From positions 1 to 33,039 of the forward strand of contig JAJZSW010000025.1 of the NCBI GenBank assembly GCA_021849505.1: a stretch of DNA of 33,039 bases. The letters run 5' to 3'. The translations under genes were made by a program, and so were the position numbers. Of this stretch, positions 26,620 to 33,039 are shown piece by piece. Numbering within the stretch: position 1 is the stretch's first letter; each line of letters starts with the position of its first letter. A model generated the notes under the pieces. That model saw only the letters and a list, made by a program, of their open reading frames with translations, had not been told where the DNA came from and made no database searches. Source of the stretch: Pseudomonadota bacterium. Lineage in GTDB: Bacteria; Pseudomonadota; Gammaproteobacteria; Burkholderiales; Rhodocyclaceae.

Positions 26620-27336
26620 ATGAGCGGGGCTCTCTACCTTCTGCCGACCCAGCTCGGCGAATCGGACTGGCCCTCCGTCCTGCCGACTGCGACCCGCGAC
26701 ACTGCCTGTCGCTTGCGCCACTTCATCGTCGAGAACGCCAAGACGGCCCGCGCTTCGCTGAAATGGCTGGGCCATCCCGTTCCGCTGCGCGAACTGGCAA
26801 TCGAACAGTTGCCGGAAGCGCTGAAACCGCAGGATATCGAGCGCTTGCTGGCGCCCTTGCTGGCCGGCGAGGATGGCGGCCTGATGTCGGAAGCCGGCTG
26901 TCCCGGCGTCGCCGATCCCGGCGCCCTGCTCGTCCGCCGCGCCCATGAACTCGGCATCCCGGTCAAACCGCTGGTCGGTCCCTCCTCACTGCTGCTGGCG
27001 CTGATGGCCTCGGGGCTCGACGGCCAGCGCTTTGCCTTCCACGGCTACCTGCCGCAGCGCGAACCGGAGCGTTCGAAGCGCATCATCGAACTGGAGAAGG
27101 AATCGCGCCAGAAGCGGCAGACCCAGCTGTTCATCGAGACGCCCTACCGCAACGAGGCGCTGTTCGAAGCCCTGCTCAAGGCCTGCCAGCCGGACACGCG
27201 GCTGTGCGTCGCCACCGAACTGACACTGCCCGGCGAAAGCATCGCGACACGACGCGTCGCCGACTGGAAGTGCCGTCCCGCCAACGCCGACTTTGCGCGG
27301 CGTCCGACGGTCTTTCTTTTGCTCAGCGAACGCTGA
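26620..27336 (+). CDS. RsmI-like SAM-dependent methyltransferase (tetrapyrrole methylase fold)
   Basis: A 238-residue protein of the RsmI/CbiF fold. It has an N-terminal LYLLPTQLGE, the helix VENAKTARASLKWLG replacing the EDTR motif of true RsmI, the cofactor loop GLMSEAGCPGVADPG, and LVGPSSLLLALMASG. It is a short paralogue often encoded next to maf in betaproteobacteria; whether it 2'-O-methylates C1402 like RsmI is unknown. A copy of the dispersed repeat (27272-27294) encodes RPANADF near the C-terminus. Its last 14 bp overlap the end of sppA on the opposite strand. Confidence 0.88.
   Translation: MSGALYLLPTQLGESDWPSVLPTATRDTACRLRHFIVENAKTARASLKWLGHPVPLRELAIEQLPEALKPQDIERLLAPLLAGEDGGLMSEAGCPGVADPGALLVRRAHELGIPVKPLVGPSSLLLALMASGLDGQRFAFHGYLPQREPERSKRIIELEKESRQKRQTQLFIETPYRNEALFEALLKACQPDTRLCVATELTLPGESIATRRVADWKCRPANADFARRPTVFLLLSER
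27272..27294 (+). repeat. Dispersed intragenic repeat, copy D (in the rsmI-like gene)
   Basis: The core GCCGTCCCGCCAGCGCCGAC plus TTT with one change (G to A at 27284). It is preceded by TGGAAGT, part of which is shared with the rseA copy. It is read in a different frame from the earP, rseA and rne copies (RPANADF instead of PAPTF). Confidence 0.7.
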
Positions 27337-28267
27337 ACTGCGTCAAGGCATTGGCCAGGCCGGCGGCCGCATCGGCACCGAACCGGCGCGCGAATTTCTC
27401 GGCGAAGTTCGGCTTGACTGTGTAGTCGCGGATTTCTTCGGCCTTGATGACGTCGCGAGCGACCGAGTCCACCGTGCCGTACGCATCCGCCAGGCCCAGC
27501 TCGATGCTCCTGGCACCCGTCCACATCAATCCGGAAAACATCTCCGGCGTTTCCTTCAGTCGCGTACCGCGCCCCTTGCGCACCACGTCGATGAACTGCC
27601 GGTGGATATCGTCGAGCATGCCCTGGGCATGCGTCTTGTGGCGTTCGTTCTGCGGCGAGAACGGATCGAGGAAGCCCTTGTTCTCGCCGGCCGTCAGCAG
27701 GCGCCGCTCGATGCCGAGCTTGTCCATGCTGCCGGTGAAGCCGAAGCCGTCCATCAGCACCCCGATCGAGCCGATGATGCTGGCCTTGTCGACAAAAATC
27801 TTGTCGGCGGCCGCGGCGACATAGTAGCCGCCTGACGCGCAGACATCCTCGACCACGACGTAGAGCGGCTTGGCGGCGTGCTTGGCGCGCAGGCGGCCGA
27901 TCTCGTCAGCGATGATGCCGGCCTGCACCGGGCTGCCGCCGGGACTGTTGATGCGCAGGATCACGCCGGCCGCGCCCTTGTCGTCGAAGGCGGCCTGCAG
28001 TGCGCTGACGACGTCGTCGGCGTTCGCGTCGCCCTTGGCCTGGATCACGCCGGTCAGTTCGACCAGCGCGGCGTGGTGCTGCTGCTGTTCAGGACTCATG
28101 GTGTTCCAATCGACCAAGGTCAACAGCACGACCGTCAGGTACGCAAAGCCGAGCAGTTTGAAGAAAATGCCCCAGCGCCGCGTGCGCCGCTGCTCGGCGA
28201 CTGAGGCCAGCGCCACCTTTTCCAGTACCTTGCGTTCCCAGTTGCCGTCTTCCGCCACGTCAATCAC
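27323..28267 (-). CDS. sppA: Signal peptide peptidase SppA, 36K type
   Basis: A 314-residue S49 peptidase that degrades cleaved signal peptides at the periplasmic face of the inner membrane. One transmembrane helix (about 33-52) follows a cytoplasmic NWERKVLEKVALASVAEQRR. The Ser-Lys dyad is S145 in DVCASGGYYVAAAADKI and K197 in TAGENKGFLDPFSP. INSPGGSP is the substrate loop. The start is taken as GTG 28267, overlapping the Rieske gene stop; GTG 28258 is possible. It ends convergent with the rsmI-like gene. Confidence 0.94.
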   Translation of the reverse strand: MIDVAEDGNWERKVLEKVALASVAEQRRTRRWGIFFKLLGFAYLTVVLLTLVDWNTMSPEQQQHHAALVELTGVIQAKGDANADDVVSALQAAFDDKGAAGVILRINSPGGSPVQAGIIADEIGRLRAKHAAKPLYVVVEDVCASGGYYVAAAADKIFVDKASIIGSIGVLMDGFGFTGSMDKLGIERRLLTAGENKGFLDPFSPQNERHKTHAQGMLDDIHRQFIDVVRKGRGTRLKETPEMFSGLMWTGARSIELGLADAYGTVDSVARDVIKAEEIRDYTVKPNFAEKFARRFGADAAAGLANALTQFSVR

Positions 28268-28613
28268 CTTCCTGAATCAGAAATACTTCGCCATTTTCCT
28301 CGACCATCCGCAACGCATCCAGCCCGCGGCCGTTGCAGCGTCCGCCAAGGCAGGCGCCAGTGGCGGGATCGAAGAGCGCGCCATGCGTGGCGCAGATCAA
28401 GTATAGCCCGCTGACATCGAAGAACTCACCCGGTTTCCAGTCCAGTTCCATGGGCGTGTGCCCGCAACGATTGAGGTAGGCACGCGCCTCTCCCCGGAAA
28501 CGCACGACGAAGGCCGGCGCCGCATCCGCGCCGGAACCGGTCTCGAAGCGCACACCGCGCCCTCCTTCCGCCAGCTCGGCGCTGGCGCAGATCAGGCGTT
28601 TGCTCTCAGCCAT
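28260..28613 (-). CDS. Rieske [2Fe-2S] domain protein
   Basis: A 117-residue single-domain Rieske ferredoxin-like protein. The cluster ligands are C50-x-H52 (NRCGHTPMEL) and C74-x2-H77 (ICATHGALF). No membrane anchor or catalytic domain is present, so it is an electron carrier or regulatory protein of unknown partner. It overlaps gph by 22 bp and sppA by 8 bp, so translation of the three is probably coupled. The start at 28613 is chosen because the in-frame upstream sequence, inside gph, has no Rieske similarity. Confidence 0.92.
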   Translation of the reverse strand: MAESKRLICASAELAEGGRGVRFETGSGADAAPAFVVRFRGEARAYLNRCGHTPMELDWKPGEFFDVSGLYLICATHGALFDPATGACLGGRCNGRGLDALRMVEENGEVFLIQEGD

Positions 28614-29245
28614 GCCTGCAGGTCGGCGACCGAATCCGCGCAATAGCGGTAATTCACTTCCGCAAGGCCGGTGCGCGGGTGGGCGCCGTAGCTGACAGCG
28701 ACGGCATCGACCCCGGCATTGCGGGCCATCAGCAAGTCGTGCGTCGTGTCGCCGATCATCAGAGTCTGCTCCGGCGCGACGGCAAGTTCGTCCATCAGCT
28801 CCTCGATCATCTGCGGATGCGGTTTCGAATGGCACTCGTCGGCACAGCGGGTGCCATGGAAGAAAGTGCCGAGTCCGCTATGCGCGAGCGCGCGGTCCAG
28901 CCCCTTGCGCGACTTGCCGGTCGCCACGCCCAGCCGGAAGCCGTGCTCCGCCAGTTCGCGGACCAGCGCAGCGGCGCCGGCGAACAGGGTCAGCTGGTGA
29001 TCCCGCGACAGGTAGTGATGGCGATAGCGCTCCACCAGCTCGGGATAATGATCCTCGGGCAGGTCTGGCAAGGCATGGCGCAGGGCATCGCCCAATCCCA
29101 GTCCGATGATGTGGCGGGCGCGCTCTTCCGGGGGCGGCTCCAGCCCGAGATCGCGCGCGGCGGACTGCACGCTGTCGACGATCATCGCCGCCGAGTCCAT
29201 CAGCGTGCCGTCCCAGTCGAACACGATCAGCTCATAGCGTTTCAT
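28592..29245 (-). CDS. gph: HAD-superfamily phosphatase, phosphoglycolate phosphatase-like
   Basis: A 217-residue HAD hydrolase. Motif I is FDWDGTLMDS (nucleophile D10, acid D12), motif II is in LGVATGKSRKG, motif III Lys is in HSKPHPQMI, and motif IV is MIGDTTHDLLMA. The cap is the small helical C1 type of Gph/YjjG-like enzymes. In betaproteobacteria the gene beside rluC is usually annotated as phosphoglycolate phosphatase; the substrate is not proven by sequence. Its start overlaps the rluC end by 14 bp. Confidence 0.88.
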   Translation of the reverse strand: MKRYELIVFDWDGTLMDSAAMIVDSVQSAARDLGLEPPPEERARHIIGLGLGDALRHALPDLPEDHYPELVERYRHHYLSRDHQLTLFAGAAALVRELAEHGFRLGVATGKSRKGLDRALAHSGLGTFFHGTRCADECHSKPHPQMIEELMDELAVAPEQTLMIGDTTHDLLMARNAGVDAVAVSYGAHPRTGLAEVNYRYCADSVADLQAWLRANA

Positions 29246-30191
29246 TTGCAGTTTCGAGTTTATTCAGGAATTTTTGCAGTTCGGGCGGCAACGGCGCTGC
29301 GAGGTGCAGTTTTTCCCCGGACAGCGGGTGCGGCAGGCGCAGCACTGCCGCGTGGAGGAACATGCGTTTCACCCCGGCCTTTTGCAAGTCCCGGTTGAGC
29401 GCGAAATCCCCATATTTCTCGTCGCCCAGGATCGGGAAGCCCAGATGCGCCAGATGCACGCGGATCTGGTGGGTGCGGCCGGTGCGCAGTTCCACTTCCA
29501 GAAGGCTGAATTCGCCCAAGGGATGCTTCCAGCGTCCTTTCAGGCGCATGATCGAGTGCGCTTCCTTGCCCTCAGGGTCCACCCTAACGCGGCGTTCTCC
29601 CTCGGCCGACATGTATTTATGAAGCGGCAGCTTGACGTTGCGCAGTTTGTCCCGCCAGTGTCCCTTGACCAGCGCGAGGTAGCGCTTGTCGATGCCGCCG
29701 TCGCGGAACAGGTCATGGAGCTTGGTCAGCGCCGACCGCTTCTTGCCGATCAGCAGCAGGCCGGAGGTATCCCGGTCGAGCCGGTGGGCCAGTTCGAGGA
29801 ACCTCGCCTGCGGCCGCGCCTTGCGGAGCTGCTCGATCACACCGAAATCGACTCCGCTGCCGCCATGCACCGCGACGCCGGCCGGCTTGTCGATGACGAT
29901 CATGGCCTCGTCCTCGAAGACGACGGCGAAATCGCGGGCCGGCACCGCCGCCACGTCTTTCGGTTCGGCCAGGCGGATCGGCGGCAAGCGCACCCGGTCG
30001 CCGAGCTCCAGCCGCCGGTCGGCAGTCGACCTTCCCTTGTTCACCCGCACCTCGCCGCTGCGCAGGATGCGATAGACGTGGCTTTTCGGGACCCCCCTCA
30101 GAACTTTCAGCAGGTAGTTGTCGATCCGTTGCCCGGCGCCATCCTCGCCAACCTCAAGAAAGGTGGCGGATTCTTTACTCAAGTCTTTCAT
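29232..30191 (-). CDS. rluC: 23S rRNA pseudouridine synthase RluC
   Basis: A 319-residue RluA-family enzyme that makes pseudouridine at 23S positions 955, 2504 and 2580 in E. coli. The N-terminal S4 domain is RIDNYLLKVLRGVPKSHVYR (22-41). The catalytic Asp is D139 in HRLDRDTSG, and the C-terminal RTGRTHQIRVHLAHLGFPI and GDEKYG are motifs II and III. The start is taken as ATG 30191; TTG 30197 is also in frame. It is divergent from rne, the arrangement seen in E. coli as well. Confidence 0.94.
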   Translation of the reverse strand: MKDLSKESATFLEVGEDGAGQRIDNYLLKVLRGVPKSHVYRILRSGEVRVNKGRSTADRRLELGDRVRLPPIRLAEPKDVAAVPARDFAVVFEDEAMIVIDKPAGVAVHGGSGVDFGVIEQLRKARPQARFLELAHRLDRDTSGLLLIGKKRSALTKLHDLFRDGGIDKRYLALVKGHWRDKLRNVKLPLHKYMSAEGERRVRVDPEGKEAHSIMRLKGRWKHPLGEFSLLEVELRTGRTHQIRVHLAHLGFPILGDEKYGDFALNRDLQKAGVKRMFLHAAVLRLPHPLSGEKLHLAAPLPPELQKFLNKLETANETL

Positions 30192-30203
30192 TTCCAATAT
30201 AAT
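30174..30203 (+). promoter_or_regulatory. rne: Probable sigma-70 promoter of rne
   Basis: TTTACT (30174-30179) and a perfect TATAAT (30198-30203) are separated by 18 bp on the plus strand. The -10 lies just upstream of the rluC start on the other strand, so the rne promoter overlaps the 5' end of rluC. Transcription would begin near 30210, giving a leader of about 325 bases. Confidence 0.6.
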
Positions 30204-30535
30204 GATCGTGCTCAGCCGTCTCCGTGCGGCGTGCCCGACATTCCGAAGTGGTGCCGGGGCGTCCTGCCGATGCGACTGCAGCCCAAGGGTAGATCGCCCG
30301 CCTGAAGCAGCGATACTACTATCGTCTCAAGACATTTTTTCGCGCACAAGACAGGCTTCGATACGCGCTGCCGCTTTGCATCGGCAGCGCATCCGACAAA
30401 TTTTCTAACCCATTTGCCCTTTCCCTCATCCCACCCCGATGATCCAGATCCCGCAAATCCGTTAAGCGCCGCCAATTCAAAGCGGCGTGATTTGTCGTGC
30501 CTTCCTGCCTGCCCAAGTGCGCACCGGGAGCACAC
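30204..30535 (+). promoter_or_regulatory. Long structured 5' leader of rne
   Basis: About 330 bases with no gene I can support. It holds a stem GCGCTGCCG/CGGCAGCGC with an 8-base loop (30365-30390) and a second stem CGCCGC/GCGGCG with a 9-base loop (30467-30487), then GGGAG (30526-30530) 5 bases before the rne ATG. In E. coli the 361-base rne leader carries stem-loops through which RNase E controls its own mRNA decay. By position and form this leader could do the same. Confidence 0.55.
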
Positions 30536-33039
30536 ATGAAACGCATGCTGTTCAATGCGACGCAAGCCGAGGAACTCCGCGTCGCGATCGTCGATGGTCA
30601 GAAACTGATCGACCTCGACATCGAATCGGCCGCAAAAGAGCAACGCAAGAGCAATATCTACAAGGCAGTCATCACCCGCATCGAGCCCAGCCTCGAAGCC
30701 GCGTTCGTCGATTACGGCGCCGAGCGTCACGGCTTCCTGCCCTTCAAGGAAGTCTCACGCAGCTACTTCCTGCCTGATGTCGAACCCGGCCGCGCCCGCA
30801 TCCAGGACGCGCTGAAGGTTGGCCAGGAACTGATCGTCCAGGTGGAGAAAGACGAGCGGGGCAACAAGGGCGCGGCGCTGACCACCTACATCTCACTGGC
30901 CGGCCGCTACCTCGTGCTGATGCCGAACAACCCGCGCGGCGGCGGCGTCTCGCGCCGCATCGAGGGCGAGGACCGCCAGGAACTACGCGAGGTGATGGAC
31001 CAGCTCGAAGTGCCCAACGGGATGAGCCTGATCGCCCGCACCGCCGGCATCGGCCGCAGCGCCGAGGAACTGCAGTGGGACCTCAATTACCTGCTGCAGC
31101 TCTGGGGGGCCATCGACGGCGCCGCCAAGGCACAAACCGGCGCCTTCCTGATCTACCAGGAATCGAGCCTCGTCATCCGCGCCATCCGCGACTACTTCCA
31201 GCCCGAGATCGGCGAGATCCTCATCGACACCGACGACATCTTCGAGCAGGCCCAGCAGTTCATGGCGCACGTGATGCCGGGCAACGTCGCCCGCGTGAAG
31301 CGTTACCGCGACGACGTGCCGCTGTTCTCGCGCTTCCAGATCGAACACCAGATCGAGTCCGCCTACTCGCGGCAGGTCAATCTGCCCTCCGGCGGCGCGG
31401 TCGTCATCGACCATACCGAAGCGCTGGTCTCCATCGACGTCAACTCCGGCCGCGCCACCAAGGGCGCCGACATCGAGGAAACCGCCTTCCGCACCAACTG
31501 CGAGGCGGCTGACGAAATCGCCCGCCAATTGCGCCTGCGCGACCTCGGCGGCCTGATCGTCATCGACTTCATCGACATGGAATCGGCGAAGAACCAGCGC
31601 GAAGTCGAAAACCGCCTGCGCGACGCCCTGCACTTCGACCGTGCCCGCGTCCAGACCAGCAAGATCTCTCGCTTCGGCCTGCTCGAACTGTCCCGCCAGC
31701 GCCTGCGCCCCGCACTCGCCGAGGCCAGCTACATCACCTGCCCGCGCTGCACCGGCACCGGCCACATCCGCAGCACCGAATCCGCCGCCCTACACATCCT
31801 GCGCATCCTCGAAGAAGAGGCGATGAAGGAGAACACCGGCGCGCTTCACGTGCAGGTGCCCGTCGATGTCGGTACCTTCCTGCTCAACGAAAAACGCGTG
31901 GATATTGCCCGCATCGAGATGCGCCACCGCGTCAATCTGCTGATCATCCCGAACCGCCACCTCGAGACGCCCCAGCACGAAATCATCCGCCTGCGTCACG
32001 ACCAGCTCAACCAGGAAGGCGTCGTGCTCGCCAGCTACGAGATGGCCGTCAAACCCGCCGAGGAGGAATCCGCCATGGCCGCCGGCGAGAGTCGGGCGCC
32101 GCGCGCCGAAGCCGCCGTCAAGGGCATCACGCCCGATCAGCCCGCCCCCATCGTCGCTCCCAGCGAACCTGAAGCGCCCGCCCCCGCGCCGGGTTTCTTC
32201 GCCCGCATCCTGTCCTGGCTGACCGGCGGCGGAAAGAAGGAAGAAGCCGTCGCGGAAGCGCCGAAGAAATCCGAGCGCCCGGGTCGCCGGGATCGTGCCG
32301 AGCGCGGCGAAGGTGGCGAGCGCGGTGACCGCGGTGGCCGTGGCCGGCGCGAAGGTCGCGACCGCAATGAGCGCGGCGATCGTCCCGAGCGTGGCGAACG
32401 CAAGGACCGCACCGAGCGCGCCGAGGGCGGGAAGGAACAGCGCGAAGGCCGTCAGAACCGTCCCGAGCGTGGCGAGCGCCCCGAACGCGGCGAACGCAAG
32501 GAACGTGCCGAGCGTGCCGAAGGCAGCAAGGAGCAGCGCGAAGTTCGCCAGAGCCGCCAGAAACCCGCTGCCGATACCGAGGCCCCGGCCATCATGGGTG
32601 CCGCACCGGGCGAAGGCAATGCGCCCGAGGCGGGTTCCGAAGGCGGCCGGCGGCGAGGCCGGCGTGGCGGCCGCAACCGCGGCGAACGTCAGGTCGAGGA
32701 AGTTGCCGCCGCCGTCGCTGCCATCGCCGTGCCGGTTGCAGCGGAGGCCTCAGCCAGCATTGAACCCGCAGCTGCCGCACCGGTAGAAACAATCCCGGTC
32801 GCTGAGTCTGCTGTTGCCGTCCCGCCAGCGCCGACTTTCAGCGAGCCCGCCGTCGAGCCTGTCGTGGAGGTCGTGCCGGCCGCACCTGCACCTGTAATGG
32901 CTGCCGAACCCGTCGCTGCCGAGCCCGTCATCGCGAATGAACCGGTCGCCGCAATCGAAGTCGCACCGGAGCCCGTGCCTGTTCCGGCGAACATCCCGGC
33001 GACGATCACTGCGCCGGCAGAGCCGATCGATCTCTCGAG
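30536..33039 (+). CDS. rne: Ribonuclease E (partial, cut by the window end)
   Basis: The first 834 residues of RNase E. The catalytic half is intact: S1 domain (about 35-120, with AFVDYGAERHGFLPF), 5'-sensor region, DNase I-like domain with metal-binding D301 (VSIDVNSGR) and D344 (IVIDFIDM), and the Zn-link C402-P-R-C405. From about residue 525 the C-terminal scaffold is disordered: a short amphipathic segment FFARILSWL (a possible membrane anchor), an Arg/Glu-rich block with a 96-bp tandem repeat, and a Pro/Ala/Val-rich tail containing a copy of the dispersed repeat. The stop is beyond the window. Confidence 0.97.
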   Translation, partial: MKRMLFNATQAEELRVAIVDGQKLIDLDIESAAKEQRKSNIYKAVITRIEPSLEAAFVDYGAERHGFLPFKEVSRSYFLPDVEPGRARIQDALKVGQELIVQVEKDERGNKGAALTTYISLAGRYLVLMPNNPRGGGVSRRIEGEDRQELREVMDQLEVPNGMSLIARTAGIGRSAEELQWDLNYLLQLWGAIDGAAKAQTGAFLIYQESSLVIRAIRDYFQPEIGEILIDTDDIFEQAQQFMAHVMPGNVARVKRYRDDVPLFSRFQIEHQIESAYSRQVNLPSGGAVVIDHTEALVSIDVNSGRATKGADIEETAFRTNCEAADEIARQLRLRDLGGLIVIDFIDMESAKNQREVENRLRDALHFDRARVQTSKISRFGLLELSRQRLRPALAEASYITCPRCTGTGHIRSTESAALHILRILEEEAMKENTGALHVQVPVDVGTFLLNEKRVDIARIEMRHRVNLLIIPNRHLETPQHEIIRLRHDQLNQEGVVLASYEMAVKPAEEESAMAAGESRAPRAEAAVKGITPDQPAPIVAPSEPEAPAPAPGFFARILSWLTGGGKKEEAVAEAPKKSERPGRRDRAERGEGGERGDRGGRGRREGRDRNERGDRPERGERKDRTERAEGGKEQREGRQNRPERGERPERGERKERAERAEGSKEQREVRQSRQKPAADTEAPAIMGAAPGEGNAPEAGSEGGRRRGRRGGRNRGERQVEEVAAAVAAIAVPVAAEASASIEPAAAAPVETIPVAESAVAVPPAPTFSEPAVEPVVEVVPAAPAPVMAAEPVAAEPVIANEPVAAIEVAPEPVPVPANIPATITAPAEPIDLS
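32395..32560 (+). repeat. 96-bp imperfect tandem repeat in the rne scaffold region
   Basis: CGAACGCAAGGA starts at 32395 and again at 32491, followed in both by GAGCG(C/T)GCCGA, GCAAGGA-like and CAGCGCGAAG blocks. The 32-residue protein unit is ER(K)-x-R-x-ERAEG-x-KEQRE-x-RQ, with further half-units (PERGER) between. It lies in the Arg-rich RNA-binding part of RNase E, where repeat number probably varies between strains. Confidence 0.75.
32816..32838 (+). repeat. Dispersed intragenic repeat, copy E (in rne)
   Basis: An exact copy of GCCGTCCCGCCAGCGCCGAC followed by TTT. It encodes AVPPAPTF in the disordered tail, the same frame as the rseA copy. Identical at all 23 positions to the antisense copy in pdxJ, 25 kb away. 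Confidence 0.75.

Noticed and set aside
28572-28590. 12-base match TCGGCGCTGGCG to the repeat core in the Rieske/gph overlap
   Set aside because: Only 12 bases match and both flanks diverge; this is expected by chance in GC-rich coding DNA.
32300-32560. Repeats in rne as a CRISPR-like array
   Set aside because: Units are in frame, imperfect, without unique spacers, and encode the Arg/Glu-rich scaffold of RNase E.

Overview
The window looks like a high-GC betaproteobacterial chromosome, most likely from the Rhodocyclales (Dechloromonas/Azoarcus/Zoogloea-type). This is inferred from conserved gene order (nadB | rpoE-rseA-rseB-rseC-mucD; lepA-lepB-rnc-era-recO-pdxJ-acpS-nagZ; yceD-rpmF-plsX-fabH-fabD-fabG-acpP-fabF), from an EarP/EF-P pair with Arg32, and from cysteine-free L32. 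No rRNA or tRNA gene is visible, so the genus is not certain.

Region 1 (1 to about 3000) is accessory DNA: the proximal end of an integron cassette array. The left edge holds a minus-strand fragment of a tyrosine recombinase (box II, RHSFATHLL) that looks like the remnant of an integron integrase. Three cassettes follow in the same direction: a SnoaL-like protein, a two-domain protein with a TIR-like/nucleoside-deoxyribosyltransferase-type C-terminus, and a HigB/HigA-like toxin-antitoxin pair with its own promoter and palindromic operator. The TAA stop of each terminal ORF lies inside the R'' core of its attC site. The cores at the two ends of cassettes 2 and 3 are exact complements, as expected of excised circles. 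A GNAT acetyltransferase follows a degenerate attC and has no recognisable attC of its own. A methyltransferase and an isochorismatase-like hydrolase lead into the core genome.

Region 2 (4347-17844) is core genome. earP and efp form a modification pair. nagZ, acpS, pdxJ, recO, era, rnc, a DUF4845 gene, lepB and lepA run on the minus strand, mostly with 4-bp stop/start overlaps. Upstream of lepA come a glutaredoxin-like gene and the envelope-stress operon rpoE-rseA-rseB-rseC-mucD, also on the minus strand. nadB is divergent from rpoE.

Region 3 (19437-25955) holds a small YgfX-like gene and the fatty-acid/phospholipid cluster on the minus strand. Region 4 (26028-33039) has yceF (maf) and an RsmI-like methyltransferase on the plus strand, then sppA, a Rieske protein gene, gph and rluC on the minus strand, and finally rne, divergent from rluC and cut by the window end.

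Two things stand out. The first is the integron remnant with a candidate defence-type cassette and a self-promoted TA cassette. The second is a dispersed repeat of about 23 bp, present five times and always inside protein-coding sequence (earP, pdxJ, rseA, the rsmI-like gene, rne). It is read in more than one frame and in both orientations, so it behaves like an intragenic mobile or palindrome-like element rather than a protein motif.
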